Positions 5,208-11,613 of a DNA stretch of 11,760 nt are shown here, one piece after another. The DNA lies in assembly GCA_030672345.1 (NCBI GenBank), contig DAOVGO010000164.1:1-11760 (forward strand). The letters are read 5' to 3'. Every line of letters starts with the position of its first letter. Positions within the stretch are counted from its first letter, which is position 1. Below the pieces are notes generated by a model that was not told the DNA's origin, searched no databases, and worked only from the letters and a program-made list of their open reading frames with translations. The position numbers and the translations under genes are program-made. This stretch comes from Methanosarcinales archaeon. Its GTDB lineage: Archaea > Halobacteriota > Methanosarcinia > Methanosarcinales > Methanogasteraceae.

Positions 5208-6458
5208 TCAGACAGTTGCGAGAAGCCTGCTCTTGAAACGCTTATATGATTGAACCAGCGCTTCGATGCCCGGAAGCGGGCGTCCTGACAAGAAATCGAT
5301 GCAAGCGCCACCGCCGGTGCTGATATGCGAGATCTTTGACTCAATGCCAAGAGCATGCGCCTCAGAAGCGATGTGACCACCCCCAACGATTGAAAACTTT
5401 GATTTTGTCGCTGCTGTAACGAGTTCTTTTGTTCCAAGCTCGAAAGCGTCGTTTTCAAACAACCCTGCAGGTCCGTTCATGATTACCGTCTGCGAGTTCC
5501 TGATCTTCTCTGAAAACAAGACGATCGTCTCGAGCCCGATATCATTGATCGATAGATCGGTCGGCAGTTCGGATACCGACATCTCTACACGCTTGTTCGG
5601 ATCGTTCTGGTCGGCACATGCAACATCGACGGGGAGCACGATCTTGTTTCCGTATTTTGCGAGCAGTTTGTGTGCATGTTCAACCTCAACGGCGCAGCCT
5701 ATCGAATTCATGAAATCAGTGTTCTTCTTACCGAGATCGACGCCTTTTGCTGCCAGAAATACGTTTGCAACGAGCCCGGTGACGAGGATTGATTCGACCT
5801 CGCTGCGCGCTGCAACGTTTTCGATGACATCGATCGAATCGTTCGCTTTGATGCCGCCAAGCACGAATACAGTCCCACTATTTGAAAAACCTCTGCCCAG
5901 TGATTCAATCTCCTTTTCCATCAGTCTCCCGGCGACTGACGGCAGAACCGTGGTGAACCCGACGACCGATAACTGCGAGCGATGCGAGACCGCAAACGCA
6001 TCGTTCACAAACAGATCGACATGCGGGGCAAGCCGCTTCACCATGATGGTGTTTGCATGTTCCTCGGGCGATCGGGACAGCCCCTCTTCCGAATAGAACC
6101 GGGTATTCTCAAGCAGGATGATGTCACCTCTATTCATCGATTCGATCGCATTTATGGCGTGCGATCCGAATATATCGTCCACATAAGTGACCGTCCGCCG
6201 GCACAGACGCTGCAACCTCTGTGCATGCATTTCCATCGTTGTAAAATCCCTTTTACCAGGTCTACTCTGGTGTGCGAGCAGCACAACCTTTGAATCGGTC
6301 AGATCGCCCAGAGTTGGTAAATGGCTCTTGAATCGGGCATCATCAAGGATTGATCCGTCCGGAGACATCGGAGAATTCAGATCGACTCTGACAAGCACAG
6401 TCTTCCCACTTACAGACACATCATCAAGAGTCAGGTAATTCAGCGGCTTTTGTGTCAT
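5208..6458 (-). CDS. pgk: phosphoglycerate kinase, archaeal type
   Basis: This 416-residue cytosolic enzyme interconverts 1,3-bisphosphoglycerate + ADP and 3-phosphoglycerate + ATP. In methanogen-like archaea it works mainly in the gluconeogenic direction. Visible family motifs are VLVRVDLNSPM (21-31), LAHQSRPG (61-68, in place of the bacterial HLGRP), LLENTRFY (115-122), FVNDAFAVSHR (150-160), LGGIKANDS (200-208, Lys204), MNGPAGLFE (327-335), IVGGGHIASEA (357-367) and STGGGACIDFLSG (380-392). The variants QSRPG and GGGH are normal in archaeal enzymes. Length is typical. The frame stays open upstream to 6572, but the start at 6458 is preferred because MTQKPLNYLTLDDV is the expected N-terminus and a TATA-like box sits about 29 bases upstream. 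It is transcribed on its own, 250 bases from the MFS gene. Confidence 0.96.
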   Translation of the reverse strand: MTQKPLNYLTLDDVSVSGKTVLVRVDLNSPMSPDGSILDDARFKSHLPTLGDLTDSKVVLLAHQSRPGKRDFTTMEMHAQRLQRLCRRTVTYVDDIFGSHAINAIESMNRGDIILLENTRFYSEEGLSRSPEEHANTIMVKRLAPHVDLFVNDAFAVSHRSQLSVVGFTTVLPSVAGRLMEKEIESLGRGFSNSGTVFVLGGIKANDSIDVIENVAARSEVESILVTGLVANVFLAAKGVDLGKKNTDFMNSIGCAVEVEHAHKLLAKYGNKIVLPVDVACADQNDPNKRVEMSVSELPTDLSINDIGLETIVLFSEKIRNSQTVIMNGPAGLFENDAFELGTKELVTAATKSKFSIVGGGHIASEAHALGIESKISHISTGGGACIDFLSGRPLPGIEALVQSYKRFKSRLLATV

Positions 6459-6483
6459 GCATAGATACTCTTGCGCCGATTCG

Positions 6484-6491
6484 TATTTAAC
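6484..6491 (-). promoter_or_regulatory. TATA-like box for pgk
   Basis: On the minus strand this reads GTTAAATA, followed by C, centred 29-30 bases before the pgk ATG (6458). The predicted transcript would begin within a few bases of the start codon. It supports the shorter pgk start over the upstream in-frame codons. Confidence 0.5.
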
Positions 6492-6708
6492 GTTGCCAGC
6501 CCACACGGGGGTCTGTAATGCCACCACGATGTTGACGGTCATTTTGAAGCTGCTCCTCTGGGGGTCATGCAATCTGTCGCTCCCTCTGGTTTGTCATGCA
6601 TGGAGCGATATGTGAATGGCGATGTTTGTCCGGCTTTCTGTTGGACGGCTGTCAGTGCGATCTTGTGTCAACGAAGCAATGAATCCACCTGCACTGATCA
6701 CTGCCTGG
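6492..6708. other. pgk-MFS intergenic spacer with GTCATGCA repeats
   Basis: I see no convincing gene here. The 8-mer GTCATGCA occurs at 6564-6571 and 6593-6600, and a third copy at 6454-6461 covers the pgk start codon (the minus-strand reading is TGCATGAC). Minus-strand ATGs inside the two upstream copies open only 8-9 codon frames. The pgk frame remains open through the proximal part, which I regard as chance. Confidence 0.4.
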
Positions 6709-7992
6709 TCATTTCAATGCTCCCCGCCTACCCTTCGTCATGACCAGCACCCCGACTGCCACCATCAGCCCTGCACAGAGATAGAACGGGGACGTGAATC
6801 CAAGATACGAAGCAAACACTCCCCCGATCAGGGGTCCTGCCACCATCCCGATTGCGCTTGCCATCGGAAACAGGCTCATCTGCTGCCCGACCATGCCCGG
6901 ACACGACAGGTCAGCGCCGAACGCAAGCGCGGGCGTGTTCACCGCAGCAGCCGCAACACCGGTTGCGAACATGAGCGTGAGGAACTCAGGCGTCGTTGTG
7001 ACATGAGCGATCCGGAGAATCAGTAATGCCGACACACCGAGCCCTGCCACCACCACCCTCCTCGTGCCAATCCGGTCAGACAACACGCCCATCGGCGTCT
7101 GGAAGATCAGGCGTGCTGAAAAATAAGCAGCTAGGGCGACCCCAAGCCCGGCTGTCGATGCGCCCAGCCGCTCCTCATAGAGCGGAAGCATCGTTGCTAT
7201 GATCATGATCGCAAGCATCGTTGTGAACGCTGCCGCCGCAAGCAACCCGATCCCGGTGTTTGCGGTACTGTTGACGCTGCCTGCGCTGTTGACACGGTTG
7301 GCACTGTCGGCGCTGTCGGGCGGCTCTGGCAGACAGCCGGTTTTGCTCCAGTCAGAGCCGGAGATGTCAGAGATGCCCGAGATCTCAGAGCTGTGTGTTT
7401 CCCTGACAAAAAAACTCACGAGGATGATGCTGATCAGCCCGAGAACCGCGCACGCATAAAATCCAGCACCAAATCCCCAGACCACAGCGATCACGCCGCC
7501 AACAGCAGGTCCGGCTGCAGATCCGATGCCGCGAATCGTCGAGTACACGCCCATCGATCTGCCGCGGTTATCAGGCGTGGATATATGGGTGAGCATCGCC
7601 AGAGTCGATGGAACCATCGCTCCGACCATGACCCCTTGTGCGACGCGGATTGCCAGCAACTGCTCGAACGTATCGATGCTTGCACATGCGGCAGACAGTA
7701 CCATGAATCCGATGAGTCCTGCGAGCACGAACGGTTTCCGCCTGTCGATGCGGTCAGAGAGCCGCCCCATCACCGGATAGGACGCAGCCGCAAAGAGTCC
7801 GAATACGCCGAACACCAGCGCAGATTTGATCTCCAGATCCATGCTTATGCCGGCGTCCAGGTGTCTGATGTACAGCGGAATCAGCGGCATCAATATGCCG
7901 GTGCCGAAATCCCCGAAGAAGAGCGAGGCTGTGAGGACATAGAGTTCGCGGCGGATCCTGAAGATGCTCCTTTCAGCCATCCAATCGTTCAT
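6709..7992 (-). CDS. major facilitator superfamily transporter
   Basis: The 427-residue protein has the twelve-helix MFS layout in two halves. Each half carries the motif-A loop between helices 2 and 3: GRLSDRIDRRKP (about 76-87) and GVLSDRIGTRR (about 302-312). The first half also has RVAQGVMVGAMVPSTLA (about 116-132) and a motif-C-like GSAAGPAVGG (about 157-166), a pattern common in drug/proton antiporters. An unusually low-complexity cytosolic linker (about 199-246) rich in Ser, Asp, Asn and Ala joins the halves. Substrate is unknown; an efflux role is an inference from motif C. The ATG at 7990-7992 shares bases with the FEN-1 stop (ATGA), implying translational coupling; a GTG two codons earlier and an ATG four codons later are alternatives. 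Product and FEN-1 have no obvious functional link. Confidence 0.92.
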   Translation of the reverse strand: MNDWMAERSIFRIRRELYVLTASLFFGDFGTGILMPLIPLYIRHLDAGISMDLEIKSALVFGVFGLFAAASYPVMGRLSDRIDRRKPFVLAGLIGFMVLSAACASIDTFEQLLAIRVAQGVMVGAMVPSTLAMLTHISTPDNRGRSMGVYSTIRGIGSAAGPAVGGVIAVVWGFGAGFYACAVLGLISIILVSFFVRETHSSEISGISDISGSDWSKTGCLPEPPDSADSANRVNSAGSVNSTANTGIGLLAAAAFTTMLAIMIIATMLPLYEERLGASTAGLGVALAAYFSARLIFQTPMGVLSDRIGTRRVVVAGLGVSALLILRIAHVTTTPEFLTLMFATGVAAAAVNTPALAFGADLSCPGMVGQQMSLFPMASAIGMVAGPLIGGVFASYLGFTSPFYLCAGLMVAVGVLVMTKGRRGALK

Positions 7993-9005
7993 CCCCACAG
8001 ATCAAGCGTGCTCTGTTTCATGGAATCTGCCGTGACAGCAAGCCGTTCGACTGCCTTTGTCACGCGTGCCTCTGAAAAGTTGTGTTCATCGCAGAGCAGT
8101 TCCTTGATCCTTGATTCGTCAGGCGTCTTCCATTTCAGCGAATAATCAGACGTAACAACTGGATTTAAGAAGAAATCCTTGATCTCATAGAGATTCTCGA
8201 TCGATTCACCGAGTTCTGCAAGCACGTCTTCGATCGATCCGTGCCTGTGTACCGACTGCAACGCTTTCTTTGCCCCGATGCCACGGATTCCGGGGTCGTA
8301 ATCGGTGCCCACGAGGATAGCGATATCGATCAACTGCTCACGCGTGATCCCGAGCCGGTCAAGGTTTTGTTGCAGTTCGATGACCTCTGGCTTCACCTCC
8401 ACATAGATATTCTTCTTTGGCAGCTTTCTCCGCCCGCCGATCGTGAGATTCCTCACCACCTCCGGAGCGCCGAAGAGCAGCGAATCATAATCCTGCGACC
8501 CAACAAGCCTGACATCGCCAGACCTTGCCATATATGCTGCCTGCGCCTCACCCTCGCTTGCCGCCTGAACCACAGGAATGCCCATCGATGCGAGCAGCAT
8601 TTTCGCATCCTCGACCATATCGGGCTTCAGTCTGGACGAGGCTTGCGCATACTTGAATGCATCCTCGCTGCCGGTAGCAAGCGCCTCCTTCCACTGTCTG
8701 TCAGCGGTGTTTCGTATTTCCACCCGTTTTTCGATCGTCGCTGCCTTGAAATCGGGTGGGGCTCCATCAAAGACGAAAACGAGCTTTAGCCCTGCCTCAG
8801 CAAGGTTCGTTGTCCGGTACAGCAATCCGGATAGATGTGATGTCACTCTTCCGTGCGAATCCTTAAGCGGCGTGCCATCTCGCTGCCTTATACTGCTTAA
8901 AAACTGATATATCGTGTTGTATGCATCAATCGCAACGGTTTGACCGCGCAATCGCTCCAGTTCGGTCTCTCTTCTCTCGAACAGATCGCCGATATCCGAG
9001 CCCAT
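7989..9005 (-). CDS. fen: flap endonuclease FEN-1
   Basis: The 338-residue structure-specific nuclease removes 5' flaps during Okazaki fragment maturation and base excision repair. The metal-binding acidic residues are all visible: D27 (VAIDAYNTIYQF), D80 (FVFDGAPP), E151 and E153 (ASEGEAQAAY), D172 and D174 (GSQDYDSLLFG), D235 (GTDYDPGIRGIG). The helix-hairpin-helix region GTDYDPGIRGIGAKKAL binds double-stranded DNA. The C-terminal QSTLDLWG is a PCNA-interacting (PIP) box, with Gly in place of the usual final aromatic. Length and the N-terminus MGSDIGDL fit archaeal members, fixing the start at 9005. A TATA-like box is centred about 28 bases upstream. The stop overlaps the start of the MFS gene. 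Confidence 0.97.
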   Translation of the reverse strand: MGSDIGDLFERRETELERLRGQTVAIDAYNTIYQFLSSIRQRDGTPLKDSHGRVTSHLSGLLYRTTNLAEAGLKLVFVFDGAPPDFKAATIEKRVEIRNTADRQWKEALATGSEDAFKYAQASSRLKPDMVEDAKMLLASMGIPVVQAASEGEAQAAYMARSGDVRLVGSQDYDSLLFGAPEVVRNLTIGGRRKLPKKNIYVEVKPEVIELQQNLDRLGITREQLIDIAILVGTDYDPGIRGIGAKKALQSVHRHGSIEDVLAELGESIENLYEIKDFFLNPVVTSDYSLKWKTPDESRIKELLCDEHNFSEARVTKAVERLAVTADSMKQSTLDLWG

Positions 9006-9029
9006 GGGTGACTTCTTGCGCGGCGCCGG

Positions 9030-9037
9030 ATAAAGGT
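9030..9037 (-). promoter_or_regulatory. TATA-like box for the FEN-1/MFS pair
   Basis: On the minus strand the sequence reads ACCTTTAT, with TTTAT centred about 28 bases before the FEN-1 ATG (9005). It lies in the 51-base gap after pcc1. Transcription could begin at about 9007, giving a leaderless FEN-1 message that also covers the coupled MFS gene. Confidence 0.4.
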
Positions 9038-9056
9038 TTGGTTCAGGGGGGGTTGC

Positions 9057-9359
9057 TCAGGTCACTCTAACGTCTGCGTTCTCCGCGATTTCGATCCTCC
9101 CCTGGCGGGAGCCTTCATCGGTGGCTACAGGCGCTTGCACCGCAGCAGCCAGATCACACGCAATCTTCGCGTTCATCAGCAGATCGTCAACCGTGCTTAT
9201 CAGCGTTCCGAGCCTCGGCGCCGACACTTCAATGATCAGCGACGCACCGGTACTCTGCATCTCCATGTTCCGGAGATTGTCCGGCGCAAGCGCTTCCTCG
9301 ATCACCGATGCATCCGGGCATCTGATGGCGATAACTCCATGATATTTGTCTTTCACCAT
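9057..9359 (-). CDS. pcc1: KEOPS complex subunit Pcc1
   Basis: The 100-residue protein matches archaeal Pcc1: YHGVIAIRCPDASVIEEAL, then APDNLRNMEMQSTGASLIIEV, then LGTLISTVDDLLMNAKIACDL. Pcc1 is the small dimerising subunit of KEOPS (with Kae1, Bud32, Cgi121), which makes the t6A base at position 37 of ANN-decoding tRNAs. The core ends near residue 72; a tail of about 28 residues (VQAPVATDEGSRQG onward) is longer than in many homologues. ATG 9357-9359 is chosen since it gives the normal N-terminus, preceded by AAAGGAC; the frame is open to 9473 inside carS. Its start overlaps the 3' end of carS by seven bases, so the two are probably co-translated. Confidence 0.85.
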   Translation of the reverse strand: MVKDKYHGVIAIRCPDASVIEEALAPDNLRNMEMQSTGASLIIEVSAPRLGTLISTVDDLLMNAKIACDLAAAVQAPVATDEGSRQGRIEIAENADVRVT

Positions 9360-9880
9360 GGTACGTCCTTTTTTCCGAGTTTGTATCCGATTATGTTGGT
9401 GATCCGGTGCATAATCGGAGTAATAATGAGTATCGTTATCATAATCCAGATAGTAAAATTTGAGACGAACCATTCTCGCTCAACGATGAATGTCAGTAAC
9501 CATGCGCCCGCCACAAAGTCGAGCTGGTCCGCGATCGGGAACGGCGCCCCGCGCTCAAGCCCGATTCTCCGTTTTACAAAGCTCATTCCGAGATCCCCAA
9601 GCAACGATCCGATCGAGAGGCAGAAGATGGCTTTCAGGGTAAAGAGTGGAAAAAACGAATAATGCGATACAATCCCCACCTGGATCAGCCCGATCATGAT
9701 GCCTGCCGCGCTTCCTGCGAAGAAACCGATATAGGTCTTCCCGTCGCCGAATACCCGCCTCCCATCAGTGAAATTCCTGCCAAAATCGATGGGAAGACCA
9801 CGCCCGAAGGTCGCTGCACACGGGTTTGGCAGGTATGCCGGCAGCATCAGCCAGAGAGCGATAACGATCGTGTCAAACAC
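9353..9880 (-). CDS. carS: CDP-archaeol synthase
   Basis: The 175-residue integral membrane enzyme transfers CMP from CTP to 2,3-di-O-geranylgeranylglyceryl phosphate, activating the archaeal ether-lipid core before polar head groups are added. Family signatures are LPAYLPNPCAATFG (about 13-26), LPIDFGRNFTDGRRVFGDGK (about 29-48), SLLGDLGMSFVKRRIGLERG (about 92-111), PFPIADQLDF (113-122) and the closing IIGYKLGKKDVPW. About five membrane segments are visible. Length equals the family norm. The start is GTG at 9878-9880: it gives the usual short N-terminus before LWLMLPAY, and I see no better codon. A weak AT-rich box is centred 29-30 bases upstream. It is divergent from gatB and upstream of overlapping pcc1. 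Confidence 0.95.
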   Translation of the reverse strand: MFDTIVIALWLMLPAYLPNPCAATFGRGLPIDFGRNFTDGRRVFGDGKTYIGFFAGSAAGIMIGLIQVGIVSHYSFFPLFTLKAIFCLSIGSLLGDLGMSFVKRRIGLERGAPFPIADQLDFVAGAWLLTFIVEREWFVSNFTIWIMITILIITPIMHRITNIIGYKLGKKDVPW

Positions 9881-9905
9881 GAGATGATGTTTGGTTGCAG
9901 GCTCA

Positions 9906-9913
9906 CATTAATG
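9906..9913 (-). promoter_or_regulatory. weak TATA-like box for carS
   Basis: CATTAATG (palindromic) is centred 29-30 bases upstream of the carS GTG (9880). It is a poor match to an archaeal TATA box, but the spacing equals that of the other starts in this window. It would drive carS-pcc1. Confidence 0.3.
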
Positions 9914-9920
9914 ATCCGGT

Positions 9921-9954
9921 GGGCAAGGGGGCAGCCAGCTTGGCGTTGGTGCCC
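9921..9954. other. nested inverted repeat in the carS-gatB spacer
   Basis: GGGCA (9921-9925) pairs with TGCCC (9950-9954), and inside it GCCA (9934-9937) pairs with TGGC (9941-9944) around GCT. It could form a small two-part hairpin in RNA or mark a protein site. It is not a tRNA; no anticodon or T-loop pattern fits. It may be chance. Confidence 0.3.
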
Positions 9955-9990
9955 GAAATCGAGACGCGGCGGTGCTGCTGCCTTCGCCGC

Positions 9991-10017
9991 ATGCTTGTGC
10001 AGATCGCAGACAAGCAT
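9991..10017. promoter_or_regulatory. inverted repeat, candidate operator of the carS/gatB divergent promoters
   Basis: ATGCTTGT (9991-9998) and ACAAGCAT (10010-10017) are perfect reverse complements separated by 11 bases. The downstream arm ends eight bases before the gatB TATA-like box. Half-sites of 8 bp spaced 19 bp start-to-start (about two helical turns) suit a dimeric DNA-binding regulator, and the place suits an upstream activator or repressor. Confidence 0.45.
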
Positions 10018-10025
10018 AACAGAAA

Positions 10026-10034
10026 GTTTAATTT
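10026..10034 (+). promoter_or_regulatory. TATA-like box for gatB
   Basis: GTTTAATTT is centred about 29 bases before the gatB ATG (10059), with no Shine-Dalgarno sequence in the short leader (CGTCAGAG precedes the ATG). This fits a nearly leaderless transcript. Confidence 0.5.
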
Positions 10035-10058
10035 GATCCATACACACAGTCGTCAGAG

Positions 10059-11513
10059 ATGCCTGCAAGGACACGAAGCAACGTCAGCGGTGGTGATGGT
10101 GATGGCGATGGCGTGATCATCGGACTTGAGATTCATGTGCAACTGAACAAGCTGCATTCGAAGTTGTTCTGCTCGTGCGGGCTTGATTATCACAATGCAC
10201 CCCCGAACACACACACATGCCCGGTATGCCTCGGGCTTCCGGGATCGCTACCGGTTCTCAACAAATCGGCGGTGCAAAGCGCCATAAAGGTTGCAATTGC
10301 ACTGAATTGTGAAATACTTCCGCAGACACAGTTTTATCGCAAAAATTACTACTATCCTGACCTACCAAAGGGGTTTCAGACCACGCAGTACGATTATCCC
10401 ATATCAACCGGTGGATATCTCACGATCGAAGACGATCAGGGTCATGGGACCAGACGCGTCAGGATCAACCGTGTCCATATCGAGGAGGATCCCGGAAGAC
10501 TGGTCCACGAAGGCTCGATCGACCGGTCAAAGTTCACACTGATCGACTACAACCGTGCAGGCGTGCCCCTGCTCGAGATCGTGACAGAGCCAGACCTGCG
10601 AAGCCCAAAAGAAGCGAGAAGATTATTAAACAAGCTCAGAAACCTCCTTGAATACCTTGATGTCTCCGATGGCGATCTGGATGGTGCGCTCAGGGTGGAT
10701 GCGAACATCTCGCTTGCCGGCGGCGCGCGGGCTGAGGTCAAGAACATATCATCATACAAGGGCGCAGAACGCGCATTGTCGTTTGAGATCGTGCGGCAGA
10801 GGAATGTGCTGCGCCGCGGTGAGACTGTTGTGCAGGAGACCAGACATTTCGACGAATTGCGCGGTGTCACTATTTCGTTGCGGACAAAAGAGACCGAGCA
10901 CGATTACCGGTATTTCCCGGAGCCTGATCTGGTTCCGATGATGGTTACCGACTGGGTGCCTGATATCAGAAAAGCGCTTCCTGAACTGCCTGATGCCCAG
11001 CGGGCGCGATTTCTAAAGGAGTATGGCATAACAGGGAACCATGCCACCTCGCTGACGCTTGATCAAAAGCTTGCGCAGTTCTTTGAGGATGTTGCGCACG
11101 AGATCGACCCAAAGACCAGCGCTTCGTGGATCGTGGACGTGTTAAGCGGCGAACTTCATTATCGAGATCTCGGGATCGATGCATTCAAGGTATCAGACAT
11201 GGTTGAGATTCTGAGGCTGTTTCTGGATGGTGTAATCACAGAAAGGGGCGCAATCACGATCATACGGACGATTCTTGACGAGGGCGGAACTCCTGCAGGG
11301 ATCGTGTCCGAAAAAGAGCTTGCAAAGGTAGAGGTTGATGTGGTCGCATCAGCTGTCGATGCGGTGCTTGCCGAATGCGCCCTCGCGGTCGCGGATTACA
11401 GGAGCGGCGAGGCGAAGGCACTGAATTATCTCGTCGGACAGGTGATGAAGAAGACCCGCGGGCGTGCTGATCCGCCTGATGCACGAATGCGGCTGCTTGA
11501 GAAGCTAAAGTGA
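10059..11513 (+). CDS. gatB: aspartyl/glutamyl-tRNA(Asn/Gln) amidotransferase subunit B
   Basis: The 484-residue protein is the kinase/transamidase subunit of GatCAB, which converts Asp-tRNA(Asn) and/or Glu-tRNA(Gln) to the amidated forms using ammonia from GatA. Signatures are IGLEIHVQLN (21-30), the zinc cysteines C38, C40, C54 and C57 (FCSCG ... CPVCLGLPG), YRKNYYYPDLPKGFQ (93-107), INRVHIEEDPGRL (136-148), NRAGVPLLEIVTEPD (165-179), KETEHDYRYFPEPDL (277-291), and a C-terminal YqeY-like tRNA-binding domain ending NYLVGQVMKKTRGRADP. This is GatB rather than archaeal GatE, which carries an inserted AspRS-like domain. The start at 10059 adds a GGDGDGDG tract before the conserved core; a GTG at 10113 is the alternative. 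gatA and gatC are not adjacent. Confidence 0.97.
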   Translation: MPARTRSNVSGGDGDGDGVIIGLEIHVQLNKLHSKLFCSCGLDYHNAPPNTHTCPVCLGLPGSLPVLNKSAVQSAIKVAIALNCEILPQTQFYRKNYYYPDLPKGFQTTQYDYPISTGGYLTIEDDQGHGTRRVRINRVHIEEDPGRLVHEGSIDRSKFTLIDYNRAGVPLLEIVTEPDLRSPKEARRLLNKLRNLLEYLDVSDGDLDGALRVDANISLAGGARAEVKNISSYKGAERALSFEIVRQRNVLRRGETVVQETRHFDELRGVTISLRTKETEHDYRYFPEPDLVPMMVTDWVPDIRKALPELPDAQRARFLKEYGITGNHATSLTLDQKLAQFFEDVAHEIDPKTSASWIVDVLSGELHYRDLGIDAFKVSDMVEILRLFLDGVITERGAITIIRTILDEGGTPAGIVSEKELAKVEVDVVASAVDAVLAECALAVADYRSGEAKALNYLVGQVMKKTRGRADPPDARMRLLEKLK

Positions 11514-11568
11514 ATCGTAGATACGGTATACACGACACGGATCATCGCGTGGAGACTTTTAGTAGCTT

Positions 11569-11583
11569 CTTGCGAGTAGCAAG
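11569..11583. terminator. small hairpin between convergent genes
   Basis: CTTGC (11569-11573) and GCAAG (11579-11583) pair around GAGTA, in the 100-base gap between the stops of gatB and the minus-strand gene at the right edge. It may end transcription from one or both sides, but there is no strong T run, so it remains a guess. Confidence 0.25.
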
Positions 11584-11613
11584 CAAACGCACGGCAACCA
11601 TCCCTGATCAACC

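Noticed and set aside
6459..6572. N-terminal extension of phosphoglycerate kinase to an ATG at 6572
   Set aside because: The added 38 residues match nothing in the family, and a TATA-like box lies inside them at the right distance for the start at 6458.
9360..9473. Longer N-terminus for Pcc1
   Set aside because: It would lie within carS, is rich in Tyr/Asp/His, and is unlike Pcc1; the ATG at 9359 gives the normal start.
9881..10058. A tRNA or C/D-box RNA in the carS-gatB spacer
   Set aside because: No T-loop or acceptor stem pattern fits on either strand, and the ATGATG near 9884 has no matching D box at a suitable distance.
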